DNA of 13,303 nucleotides from Flavobacteriaceae bacterium (GCA_018623655.1 JAAZVG010000030.1:1-13303), one strand, 5' to 3'; positions 1 through 7,448 are shown, numbered from the stretch's first letter. A program made the numbers and translations. Notes: generated by a model from the sequence alone, not told the origin.

Positions 1-611
1 AGAGTGGAATGGCCAAAAACTGTCTAGTAATAGGAGCTGAGGCGCTTTCTAGAGTGGTAGATATTAACGATAGAGATAGTATGATTTTCGCAGACGGTGC
101 TGGAGCATCAATTGTGAGTACTACCAATAATGGAGGCGATATCCTTGCCAATGTTACTACCACCCTTGCCAACGAGGAGGCCTACTATCTCTACTTCGGT
201 AAGGGAAACAAAGCATCAAAAGAAGATCATACACGTTACATTAAAATGCTCGGAAGAAAGGTTTACGAGCTTGCTGTAGTACACGTCCCTAGCGCTATGT
301 CAGAGGCTATAAAAGAAGCAGGGGTATCCATATCAGAGGTGAAGAAAGTATTCTTACATCAGGCCAATGAGAAAATGGATGAAGCTATGGTAAAAAGGCT
401 TTACCGCAAATTCAAAGCAGACGCTCCCGATGGAGTGATGCCAATGAATATTAAAGAAGTTGGTAATAACTCTGTAGCTACGGTACCTGTTCTTTTCGAT
501 ATGGTTCGCAGAAATCAAATGTCTGATCACGAACTGAATAAAGGAGATGTTATTCTATTCGCTAGCGTAGGTGCAGGAATGAACCTAAACTGCATCGTTT
601 ATCGCTACTAA
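1..611 (+). CDS. 3-oxoacyl-ACP synthase III (FabH/KAS III-like), 5'-truncated by the window edge
   Basis: A thiolase-fold condensing enzyme. Family members join an acyl-CoA or acyl-thioester to malonyl-ACP in the cytoplasm. The reading frame is open to the left edge (codons start at base 3), so the ATG at base 9 is internal and not the start; it matches the conserved segment that follows the nucleophile region in FabH proteins. Visible are a DRDSMIFADGAGA segment typical of KAS III (residues 21-33 counted from that ATG), the catalytic His in LHQAN (His117) and the catalytic Asn in GNNS (Asn153). The active-site Cys lies outside the window. The C-terminal FASVGAG segment is also family-typical. 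About 200 of an expected 330-360 residues are present. The glycosyltransferase gene follows after 7 bases, so the two are probably co-transcribed. That context suggests a specialised acyl product more than the main fatty acid FabH, but this is inference. Family assignment is firm; substrate is unknown. Confidence 0.88.
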   Translation, partial: SGMAKNCLVIGAEALSRVVDINDRDSMIFADGAGASIVSTTNNGGDILANVTTTLANEEAYYLYFGKGNKASKEDHTRYIKMLGRKVYELAVVHVPSAMSEAIKEAGVSISEVKKVFLHQANEKMDEAMVKRLYRKFKADAPDGVMPMNIKEVGNNSVATVPVLFDMVRRNQMSDHELNKGDVILFASVGAGMNLNCIVYRY

Positions 612-618
612 TGAAGCC

Positions 619-1482
619 ATGAAACTCGTCGTTATAATCCCATTTTATAACGAAGAAAAGTATCTTGCAGAATGCATAGGTAGTTTTGTGCAACAAACAC
701 GAACACCTGATCTACTTATCCTTGTCGATGATTCGAGTACTGATAAGGGTACAGATATAGCAAAAACTCTCGCCGCTACGCACCCATTTATTCAGTACTA
801 TAGAAAACAAAGTGACCCAGGTCGAATGCCAGGAGCGAAGCCCATTCATGCATTTCACCACGGTTTAGATCAAATAGAAGATTTCGACCTCATCGGAAAA
901 TTCGATGCCGATGTTGTTCTGCCACCTCATTATTTCGAGAAAGCCATGCAAGCGTATCGTGTGAATCCTAATCTAGGAATGTTCTCAGGGCATCTTTACA
1001 TCCAAAAAGAAGATCTATGGATTTATGAAGCGGTAGCCGATAAAAATCATATTCGAGGCCCTATAAAATTGTACAGTAAAAAATGTTTTAAAGCGATCAA
1101 TGGGCTCATCCCTGCCTTAGGTTGGGACAGTGTAGATACTTTGCTTGCCCAGGCCAGTGGATTCCAGCTTCAGACCGATAACACTTTAAAAGTAAAACAC
1201 CTAAGGCCTACAAGTAAAGACTACATGAACCTTGAATATTTTAAACATAGAGGAGCAAGCTATCACCTCTTAGGTTACGATCTTATAATCAGCCTTTTAA
1301 GCGCCGTAAAACTCGCTTCAAAAAAGAAAAGCCTACGCATATTCACCGCACTCCTACAAGGCTATTTTAAATCTAGAGGTAATGATCAAAGACTCGTTAA
1401 TGAGACAAGCGCCAAAGCGATTTGCAGGGTGCGCTATCGCAAAATGGCTCGTAAACTTAATCTTCTAGCAGGTCTTCGATAG
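619..1482 (+). CDS. Glycosyltransferase family 2 (GT-A fold)
   Basis: A predicted cytoplasmic or membrane-associated inverting glycosyltransferase of 287 residues that transfers a sugar from a nucleotide-sugar donor; donor and acceptor are not readable from sequence. It opens with the classic GT2 N-terminus (VVIIPFYNEE, residues 4-13), the nucleotide-binding VDDSSTD (36-42) and the metal-binding DxD motif as DAD (96-98). GWDSVD (168-173) sits where GT2 enzymes carry the catalytic-base ED-like segment. A hydrophobic stretch near residues 218-233 may be an amphipathic or membrane-associated helix; there is no clear multi-pass membrane domain. It lies 7 bases after the KAS III-like gene on the same strand, which suggests an operon making a glycosylated acyl compound or glycolipid (inference). 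Its last 26 bases overlap the 3' end of the convergent phosphatase gene. Confidence 0.88.
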   Translation: MKLVVIIPFYNEEKYLAECIGSFVQQTRTPDLLILVDDSSTDKGTDIAKTLAATHPFIQYYRKQSDPGRMPGAKPIHAFHHGLDQIEDFDLIGKFDADVVLPPHYFEKAMQAYRVNPNLGMFSGHLYIQKEDLWIYEAVADKNHIRGPIKLYSKKCFKAINGLIPALGWDSVDTLLAQASGFQLQTDNTLKVKHLRPTSKDYMNLEYFKHRGASYHLLGYDLIISLLSAVKLASKKKSLRIFTALLQGYFKSRGNDQRLVNETSAKAICRVRYRKMARKLNLLAGLR

Positions 1483-3097
1483 GCGTACCAGTGGTTCCGT
1501 TTGGCATGCCAATTCCTAATAATACCGCTAAAGTAGGTGCAATGTCTGTTACCTCAGTCCTTTTCGATGTGACTCCCTTATTAATTCCCTGTCCATAGAA
1601 AATTAGTGGTACATGGGTGTCATAGATCATGGCAGAACTGTGTGAAGAACCTTTTGGATCATCATCAACAAAGCCTGGGCTTTGAACAAAGAAAATATCT
1701 CCAGATCTTTTAGGGTTATACCCATTGTATACCATTTTATCAAACCCCTCAGAAGACCCCATATTTCTTAACTGATCTGCAGTATAAACTCTTTCGATAT
1801 TATCAATATCATATATAATTTCTGCTACCACCTGACGTACTTGAGAAGGTCTCATTCCTTTCTTTTCCAGACTGTGAAGAGCTTCTTTATCAAGAAAAAT
1901 TTCGTTGTAGTTAATCGCTTCAATAATATTCATGCCGAATCGAATCTCTATTTCTTTAAATAGTTCTTGAGCGATAACACGACCTTCAATATGTCCTGCA
2001 GGTATTTTAGAATCCTTTAAATATGAGGGAACATGCATTGCAGCATGATCTGCTGTTAAGAATAGTGTATATTCTCCACTGCCTATATTTTTATCAAGAA
2101 AGTTCAGTAACCTTTCTAATTCTAAATCCAAACGAAGGTAGGTGTCTTGAACCTCTATAGAATTAACCCCGTATCTATGCCCAATCTTATCTGTAGATGA
2201 ATAACTAATTGATATAAAATCAGGAATCTCATCAATTCCCAGTTGTTCTTGAATTATTGCCTCAATAGAAAAATCAGTAGTAATCGAATTACCAAAGGGA
2301 GTTTCTGGTATTACGTCAAATTCATCGTTCTCTGTAAAGTATTTGCCTATCTTATGCGGAAAGCCTGAATCCTTTTCTCCAACAAACAGCTCTTCGTAAT
2401 TGTTACTATCCGAACCACTTTCATCATATTCATCAATCGGATTCAAAGTGTTCCATGTTTTCTTATAAGCTTCAACTTTTGAACTAGAATTAAATTCATT
2501 AACCCAATCAGGCATTCGATCTACATAGTAAGAAGAGGTGATCCAGTTACCGGTAGAGCCTCCCTCAAACCAATAAGCGGCATTAGCCGTATGTCCAACA
2601 GGAAAAATGGCTCCCCTATCCTTAATGGCAACACCGATCACCTTAGAATTGAACTGATAATGCAGGCGGAGTTGATCTGTTATGGTTGTTGTCAGTAACC
2701 TTGTCGGAGCTTTTCCTCCTGTACCCTCAGTTCCAAAATCAGGATAATCGGTATCATCAGCGCAATAAACACGCTGTTTAGCAAATTTATCATACCAATT
2801 ATTACCAAGTATACCATGTACTGCAGGGGTTGTTCCAGTGTAAATTGATGTATGTCCTGGAGCGGTAACCGTAGGGATGTAATTAAAATGATGATTTTTT
2901 GAAAGAAAACCTTCATTGATGAGTCGTTTAAAGCCGCCATCTCCAAAGTCATTCCAAAAACGGGTCAAATAATCATATCTCATTTGATCAACGACGATAC
3001 CTACAACTAATTTAGGTTGCTGATAAGGCTGATCTTGTTGAGAGTGAACACCTAGAGCTGTTACAAGTAATAAAAGAAATAAAGCAACTTTCTTCAT
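1457..3097 (-). CDS. pafA: PafA-type alkaline phosphatase family protein, secreted
   Basis: A periplasmic or exported phosphatase of the alkaline phosphatase superfamily, 546 residues from the chosen start. The open frame extends to a TTG at 3118, but the ATG at 3097 begins a textbook signal peptide (MKKVALFLLLLVTALG, cleavage probably near residues 19-20), so I use that. Metal ligands and catalytic residues are visible: Asp37 in VVDQM; the Thr nucleophile in TAPGH (Thr78); Asn99/Asn100 in GNNW; Lys159 and Arg161 in IKDRG; STDKIGH, TADHA and the late SSHSS segment. The Thr/Asn/Lys/Arg set matches the phosphate-monoesterase PafA of flavobacteria rather than the phosphodiesterase (NPP) branch. 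In those bacteria PafA releases phosphate from organic phosphomonoesters. It is a single-gene unit with its own -7 element upstream. The symbol is by motif similarity; a paralogue with another substrate is possible. Confidence 0.85.
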   Translation of the reverse strand: MKKVALFLLLLVTALGVHSQQDQPYQQPKLVVGIVVDQMRYDYLTRFWNDFGDGGFKRLINEGFLSKNHHFNYIPTVTAPGHTSIYTGTTPAVHGILGNNWYDKFAKQRVYCADDTDYPDFGTEGTGGKAPTRLLTTTITDQLRLHYQFNSKVIGVAIKDRGAIFPVGHTANAAYWFEGGSTGNWITSSYYVDRMPDWVNEFNSSSKVEAYKKTWNTLNPIDEYDESGSDSNNYEELFVGEKDSGFPHKIGKYFTENDEFDVIPETPFGNSITTDFSIEAIIQEQLGIDEIPDFISISYSSTDKIGHRYGVNSIEVQDTYLRLDLELERLLNFLDKNIGSGEYTLFLTADHAAMHVPSYLKDSKIPAGHIEGRVIAQELFKEIEIRFGMNIIEAINYNEIFLDKEALHSLEKKGMRPSQVRQVVAEIIYDIDNIERVYTADQLRNMGSSEGFDKMVYNGYNPKRSGDIFFVQSPGFVDDDPKGSSHSSAMIYDTHVPLIFYGQGINKGVTSKRTEVTDIAPTLAVLLGIGMPNGTTGTPIEDLLED

Positions 3098-3115
3098 TCG
3101 ATAAATTTTACTTGG

Positions 3116-3123
3116 CAAAAGTA
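3116..3123 (-). promoter_or_regulatory. Putative Bacteroidota -7 element for the phosphatase gene
   Basis: Read on the minus strand, TACTTTTG matches the Bacteroidota sigma-A -7 consensus TAnnTTTG exactly and ends 18 bases before the ATG at 3097. No TTG -33 element is seen at the usual 17-23 base spacing (the nearest TTG is about 28 bases upstream), so the call rests on the -7 box and its position. It also overlaps the in-frame TTG at 3118, which argues against that codon being the start. Confidence 0.5.
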
Positions 3124-3176
3124 ATACAAGTGATTAGTTCGAAGGATAAATCAATGTTAAATGCTTTCAAAAAGTG

Positions 3177-3184
3177 TAATTTTG
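3177..3184 (+). promoter_or_regulatory. Putative -7 element for mlaEF, almost touching the ATG
   Basis: TAATTTTG is an exact match to TAnnTTTG and ends only 4 bases before the mlaE ATG at 3189. A weak -33-like TTA lies about 17 bases further upstream. If used, transcription would begin at or next to the A of the ATG and the mRNA would be leaderless or nearly so. Confidence 0.5.
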
Positions 3185-3188
3185 AAAT

Positions 3189-3926
3189 ATGACTTACCTA
3201 GCAAATATCGGTCGTTATGGCCTCATGCTATTGGAGATGTTTAAGAAACCTACCAAGTGGGGAGTAATGAAAAAACTGATCCTAAAAGAGATTGATGAGC
3301 TCATATTTAGCTCTTTAGGTATTATCATATTTATTTCTTTTTTCATTGGGGGGGTGGTAACGATTCAAACTGCCCTTAACTTAACCAGCCCTTTCTTACC
3401 AAAAAGTTTGATTGGATTCGCTACTAGACAATCGGTAATTCTGGAGTTTGCACCAACCTTTACCTCTATTATTATGGTTGGGAAAGTGGGTTCTTATATC
3501 ACTTCGTCTATTGGTTCAATGCGCGTTACTGAACAAATCGATGCATTAGAAGTAATGGGGGTGAATTCGGTGAATTACTTAATATTTCCAAAATTCATAG
3601 CCATGCTTTTTTATCCATTCGCGATTGCTATTTCGATGTATGTAGGGATTTTAGGCGGATGGTCTGCAGCGGTCTTTGGGGGCTATGCTCCTACCTCAGA
3701 ATTTATCGCGGGTGTACAACAAGACTTGGTTATATTTCACGTAGTATACGCCTTTATCAAAAGCCTTGTTTTTGCAATTGTCATCGCTACACTCCCGGCC
3801 TATCACGGCTATTATTTAAAAGGTGGAGCCTTAGAGGTAGGTAAGGCTGCGACAACCTCATTTATCTGGACTAGTGTAGTCTTAATCATACTTAATTATG
3901 TACTCACTCAATTACTACTCGGATAA
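3189..3926 (+). CDS. mlaE: MlaE-family ABC transporter permease
   Basis: The inner-membrane permease of an MCE/Mla-type ABC system, which moves phospholipids between the inner and outer membrane. The protein has 245 residues. An N-terminal amphipathic part (1-38) is followed by about five hydrophobic segments (roughly 42-62, 86-100, 131-155, 180-202 and 222-243). The family signature GSMRVTEQIDALEVMG (109-124) is intact; this is the coupling region that contacts the ATPase. The start fits the normal MlaE N-terminus (IGRY near residue 7). Its stop codon shares one base with the start of the ATPase gene (TAATG), so the two are translationally coupled. No MlaD/MCE substrate-binding protein is adjacent; in Bacteroidota it is often encoded elsewhere. 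The family is certain; the exact lipid and the direction of transport are not. Confidence 0.92.
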   Translation: MTYLANIGRYGLMLLEMFKKPTKWGVMKKLILKEIDELIFSSLGIIIFISFFIGGVVTIQTALNLTSPFLPKSLIGFATRQSVILEFAPTFTSIIMVGKVGSYITSSIGSMRVTEQIDALEVMGVNSVNYLIFPKFIAMLFYPFAIAISMYVGILGGWSAAVFGGYAPTSEFIAGVQQDLVIFHVVYAFIKSLVFAIVIATLPAYHGYYLKGGALEVGKAATTSFIWTSVVLIILNYVLTQLLLG

Positions 3927-4696
3927 TGATTGAAGTTAAAGGATTACATAAATCATTCGAGGGGAAGGCTGTTTTAAAAAACATCACTACTACCTTTGAA
4001 AGAGGTAGAACCAATCTCATCATTGGTCAGAGTGGATCAGGTAAAACCGTTTTTCTAAAGTCTCTTATCGGGTTAATTACTGCCGAAGAAGGAACAATAG
4101 AATACGATGGGGTTTGTCTACAAGAACTTGGGAAAAATGAACAGCGTGAACTAAGGAAAGCTATGGGTGTGGTCTTTCAAGGAAGCGCACTCTTTGATTC
4201 AATGACTGTAGAAGAGAATGTCGGATTTCCTTTAGAAATGTTTACCAAGTTAACAAAAGGAGAAAAGAAAGACCGGATTGATTCTGTGCTACAACGCGTA
4301 AACCTAGTTGATGCTCATCATAAGTATCCTTCAGAAATTTCAGGAGGAATGATGAAACGGGTGGCTATTGCACGTGCGATTGTTCTTAACCCAAAATACC
4401 TGTTTTGTGACGAGCCCAATTCAGGATTAGACCCTAAAACAGCAATACTCATCGACAACCTGATTCAGGAAATTACCCAAGAATATAATATTACTACCCT
4501 TATCAATACCCATGATATGAATTCGGTGATGGAAATAGGTGAAAAAATCGTCTTTTTAAAAGAAGGAAAACTCGCTTGGGAAGGAAGTAAAGAAGAGATT
4601 TTCATTACTGACAACAAAGCGGTAGGTGACTTTGTATACGCTTCAGAACTCTTTAAAAACGTTCGATCTGTCTACAGAGATAAAAGAAAGCTTTAA
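3926..4696 (+). CDS. mlaF: MlaF-family ABC transporter ATP-binding protein
   Basis: The cytoplasmic ATPase partner of the MlaE permease, 256 residues. All nucleotide-binding motifs are present: Walker A GQSGSGKT (34-41), Q-loop Gln85 in VFQGSALF, ABC signature ISGGM (138-142), Walker B YLFCDEP with catalytic Glu163, and the H-loop His196 in NTHDM. The SGGM form of the signature and the C-terminal VGDFVYASE segment fit the MlaF/MCE-associated subfamily rather than general importers. The start overlaps the mlaE stop by one base. Its TAA shares the palindromic TTAA at 4693-4696 with the stop of the convergent DUF389 gene, leaving no space for a separate terminator. Confidence 0.92.
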   Translation: MIEVKGLHKSFEGKAVLKNITTTFERGRTNLIIGQSGSGKTVFLKSLIGLITAEEGTIEYDGVCLQELGKNEQRELRKAMGVVFQGSALFDSMTVEENVGFPLEMFTKLTKGEKKDRIDSVLQRVNLVDAHHKYPSEISGGMMKRVAIARAIVLNPKYLFCDEPNSGLDPKTAILIDNLIQEITQEYNITTLINTHDMNSVMEIGEKIVFLKEGKLAWEGSKEEIFITDNKAVGDFVYASELFKNVRSVYRDKRKL

Positions 4697-6105
4697 TTCG
4701 AACGTATGAGTAGAGTGTCGAGTTGCAACCGCGCTTTTAACCAGTTTTCAATTCTTGGATTTAATTCTTCTTTAGTGCCGGCCGTAAGTGTCTGATTATA
4801 ATCAATCTCAAAGACCGGTAGCGTATCTTGATTACTGAAATCAGTTTGAACTCTGGCAGAATAACCCACCCTATTTATTTCTGGAAAAGCGGCGACTAAC
4901 TCGGTAGTTACAGCATTAAATGGGATAGTCAAGCTCATCGATTCTTTTAGGCGAATAATTTCATTTTCTAAAAGTTTGATTTGGTCCTCTTTCGAGGATA
5001 ATTCACTTTTCTTGTTCTCGTAGAGTTCAAGCACATATTTCATCGAATTAGGATCATCGGCATCAGTTGACTGAATAACCTCAAATAAGGTCTCTTTTAA
5101 ACGGTCATAGGATTGAAGCCTTATTCGCCATGTTGTAATTACTTCTTCAGGTACCGATGCAGCTCCAAGTAACATTACACTTATTTCAGACTGATCACCC
5201 TTATTGTAATCAAGGGTAGCAAATTCTTTACGGTAGATTCCTCCATTATCGAAAGGATAACTTTCTACGGTCTCTCTAAGGAAAGCTTGAGCATCGCGTT
5301 TAAATAAAGATTCTTGTAACACCCCATAAAAAGTATAAGTAGCAGGGATCATCACTACAATTCCCGAAATAGAGGCTATCCTAGCAATAGTTCTTCTGCG
5401 TGCTGAATTCGCGTAACGCTCCATGGGGAAGCCTAAGTATTTGATCACCAAAAATGTTGCAATTGCAATAAATATGGTATTGATAAGAAACAGATACAGG
5501 GCGCCAAGGGCATAACTAGCGTTACCAATAGCAAGTCCAAAACCTACGGTACATAAGGGAGGCATAAGCGCGGTAGCAATAGCAACTCCAAAGATTACAC
5601 TGGCCATGGTCCCTTTTCTTGCACGAGCAATCACCAATGCCGTGCCTCCAAAAAAAGCGATAAGCACATCTCTAATATCTGGTTTAACTCGAGCGAGTAA
5701 TTCTGAAGATTCATCTCGAAGAGGAAAAATCCAAAAGAATAGAAATGCCGTAACTACCGATAAACCAACCATAACCATAAAGTTCTTAAGCGATCGATTC
5801 AATAGGTCAATGTCATTTGTTGCTAAAGAAAAACCCAAACCTAAAATAGGCCCCATAAGTGGAGATATTAACATGGCCCCGATAACTACTGCAGTAGAAT
5901 TGGCATTCAAACCAATAGAGGCAATAAAAATAGAACAGATCAATATCCAAGAAGTGTGCCCTTTGAAAGGAATATCTGCAATGATCGACTCTTTGGTAGC
6001 CTGCATATCCGTATTAGTACGAATGTTAAGAAGCTCACTTAAAAAGCTTCGCAGGATTTCATACAGTCCCTTTGCAGACTGTTTAAGTTCAGGGGTATTA
6101 TTCAT
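4693..6105 (-). CDS. DUF389 (TIGR00341-like) integral membrane protein
   Basis: A 470-residue inner-membrane protein of unknown function. Residues 1-50 are polar. About seven hydrophobic segments follow (roughly 52-66, 70-94, 107-127, 146-160, 168-192, 197-221 and 240-260), including the characteristic VIGAMLISPLMGPILGLG (74-91) and IATALMPPLCTVGFG (176-190), the recurrent motifs of DUF389 proteins. The C-terminal 200 residues are soluble, with a heptad-like charged stretch at about 354-392 that may form a coiled coil and then a small alpha/beta-looking end. The ATG overlaps the 3' end of the SprT-like gene by 8 bases, so it is the last gene of the dehydrogenase-SprT-DUF389 operon. No biochemical role can be assigned. 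Confidence 0.85.
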   Translation of the reverse strand: MNNTPELKQSAKGLYEILRSFLSELLNIRTNTDMQATKESIIADIPFKGHTSWILICSIFIASIGLNANSTAVVIGAMLISPLMGPILGLGFSLATNDIDLLNRSLKNFMVMVGLSVVTAFLFFWIFPLRDESSELLARVKPDIRDVLIAFFGGTALVIARARKGTMASVIFGVAIATALMPPLCTVGFGLAIGNASYALGALYLFLINTIFIAIATFLVIKYLGFPMERYANSARRRTIARIASISGIVVMIPATYTFYGVLQESLFKRDAQAFLRETVESYPFDNGGIYRKEFATLDYNKGDQSEISVMLLGAASVPEEVITTWRIRLQSYDRLKETLFEVIQSTDADDPNSMKYVLELYENKKSELSSKEDQIKLLENEIIRLKESMSLTIPFNAVTTELVAAFPEINRVGYSARVQTDFSNQDTLPVFEIDYNQTLTAGTKEELNPRIENWLKARLQLDTLLIRSN

Positions 6106-6709
6106 TCTTTTCAGTTGCTAGGACTCTAGCGTTAGGTTGAAATAAATAGCGCTTTCCGGTCTTAACTTCCACACATTCAATGCGTTTTCGTTTAATAGAA
6201 CCACGTTCAAATATACGCGAGTTCCCAAAATAAAAATGATTTCCTTCAGCTAAATCAGCAACAAATAAAAGAGCATCATCAGTGCAGTCATATTGAGCTA
6301 AAGCTCGATCAAGAAGCGCATCTGAACTACTTGAAGCCTTCGGATTTTTAAAATGTCTTGCAAGTACAGGTAGTAATTCAGAAGGAAAAATTTCAGGATT
6401 TAAGAAGGATAACATTAAATGCTTAAAAACGCTTTTCCATTCTATCCCGTGTGGTTTTATCCTTCGTCCGTATTCTGTAAAGGCCACTAAATGGGCTATT
6501 TCATGTATAAGGGTGATTAGAAAACGATACTTGTTTTCTGTTGCATTCACGGTAATCTGATGACCTCCGCTGGGAAGTAATCGATAATCACCATGTCTCG
6601 TTTTTCTTTGATTAACGATCTTGAGGTGTACCCCATGGGTTTGAATGAGTTCGAAACAAGGCATTAAAGCCTTTTCAGGCACATAGGGAGCAAGAATATC
6701 AATCACCAA
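6098..6709 (-). CDS. SprT-like zinc metalloprotein, probable non-ATG start
   Basis: A 203-residue protein of the SprT/Spartan-like family of zinc-dependent metalloproteases; the bacterial members are poorly characterised. The zinc site is clear: HEIAH (His69, Glu70, His73) and a third ligand His87 in PHGIEWK, the HGxxW motif of the family. TRHGDYR (38-44) is the conserved strand before it. The C-terminal region looks like the family's beta-rich zinc-ribbon module, but it has only two separated Cys (Cys141 and Cys178) and no CxxC pairs, so zinc binding there is unlikely. Start: the first ATG is at 6664 and would remove the N-terminal helix that normally precedes VHLKIVNQ. I therefore prefer TTG at 6709 or the next codon, GTG at 6706. 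It lies 9 bases after the dehydrogenase gene, in the same frame, and overlaps DUF389 by 8 bases. Confidence 0.82.
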   Translation of the reverse strand: MVIDILAPYVPEKALMPCFELIQTHGVHLKIVNQRKTRHGDYRLLPSGGHQITVNATENKYRFLITLIHEIAHLVAFTEYGRRIKPHGIEWKSVFKHLMLSFLNPEIFPSELLPVLARHFKNPKASSSSDALLDRALAQYDCTDDALLFVADLAEGNHFYFGNSRIFERGSIKRKRIECVEVKTGKRYLFQPNARVLATEKNE

Positions 6710-6718
6710 CCAGCGTTT

Positions 6719-7393
6719 TTAAGGGGTACTATTACTTACTTGTAGCACCTTACCATTATACAATTCATGACCGGTTAGCGCGAATTTAGCCACGTATTCT
6801 CCCATTTGTCGAGCCGACACGTTAGCTTCGAAATCAGGAAAAGCCTTAGCTAGCATTTCAGTATTTACAGCGCCTAAAGCAAGGGTATTAAAAGCGATGC
6901 CCTTATCCTTATACTCTTCAGCTAGCAATTCAAATAAGGTAATTAATGCACCCTTACTCGAACTATAAGCTGAGAGACCTGGAAATTTTGCACTGCCTTG
7001 AATACCGCCCATAGAACTGATACCAAGCACATGAGATCCTCTAACTAATTTACCTTCTAAAGCCTGAGTAAGTCTAGCAACCCCGAAAACATTTACCCGA
7101 TAAATTGCCTCAAAATCTTCAACGCTTGTTTCGCCAAAAGGCTTGTTCAAAAAAGCACCTGCATTATGAATCAAGGCATCAACATGACTCCATTCATTTA
7201 TTAATTCATTTAATGACTCGAAATTGGCATCAGCAAGGTCTATACAAACCGATCGAAGTAAAGGTAAATCAGCCCCCTGCAATGGGCTTTCAGTGCGAGA
7301 AATTGATACTACCTCATGCCCTTCTTCTAATAAAAATCGAACCGCTTCAAGACCAATACCTCTACTAGCACCGGTTACAATAATCTTAGCCAT
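6719..7393 (-). CDS. Short-chain dehydrogenase/reductase (SDR), classical type
   Basis: An NAD(P)(H)-dependent oxidoreductase of 224 residues with a Rossmann fold. Motifs in order: cofactor loop TGASRGIG (7-14), acidic Asp52 at the end of beta 3, NAG (77-79), Asn101, Ser126/Ser127 in GISSMGG, and the catalytic YSSSK (Tyr143, Lys147). The Arg33 after beta 2 hints at NADP preference (inference). At 224 residues it is slightly short for the family (about 240-260), but all catalytic elements are present. It is the first gene of the operon with the SprT-like and DUF389 genes and starts 27 bases downstream of the pdhC terminator. No convincing promoter is seen; the best match, TATCTTAT at 7411-7418 on the minus strand, is weak. 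The substrate cannot be read from sequence. Confidence 0.87.
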   Translation of the reverse strand: MAKIIVTGASRGIGLEAVRFLLEEGHEVVSISRTESPLQGADLPLLRSVCIDLADANFESLNELINEWSHVDALIHNAGAFLNKPFGETSVEDFEAIYRVNVFGVARLTQALEGKLVRGSHVLGISSMGGIQGSAKFPGLSAYSSSKGALITLFELLAEEYKDKGIAFNTLALGAVNTEMLAKAFPDFEANVSARQMGEYVAKFALTGHELYNGKVLQVSNSTP

Positions 7394-7419
7394 AGTTTAC
7401 AATTGAATGAATAAGATAC

Positions 7420-7448
7420 AAAAAAGCATTCCTGAAGAGGAATGCTTT
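7420..7448 (-). terminator. Rho-independent terminator after pdhC
   Basis: A perfect 10-base-pair stem (AAAGCATTCC at 7423-7432 with GGAATGCTTT at 7439-7448) encloses a 6-base loop. On the minus strand it is followed by a run of six T (7420-7425, partly inside the stem). It sits 24 bases beyond the pdhC stop codon and before the dehydrogenase gene, so it separates the porV-pdhA-pdhC block from the next operon. Confidence 0.85.

Noticed and set aside
2692..2952. Second minus-strand frame within the phosphatase gene
   Set aside because: It lies in another frame of the phosphatase region that encodes the nucleophile and Asn motifs, and it has no support of its own.
3098..3118. N-terminal extension of the phosphatase from a TTG codon at 3118
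   Set aside because: The seven extra residues would precede a standard signal peptide that starts at the ATG at 3097, and the TTG overlaps an exact -7 promoter box.
5606..6121. Plus-strand open frame of 171 codons
   Set aside because: It lies antisense to the membrane-domain coding part of the DUF389 gene, shows no recognisable domain, and is explained by the codon bias of the opposite strand.
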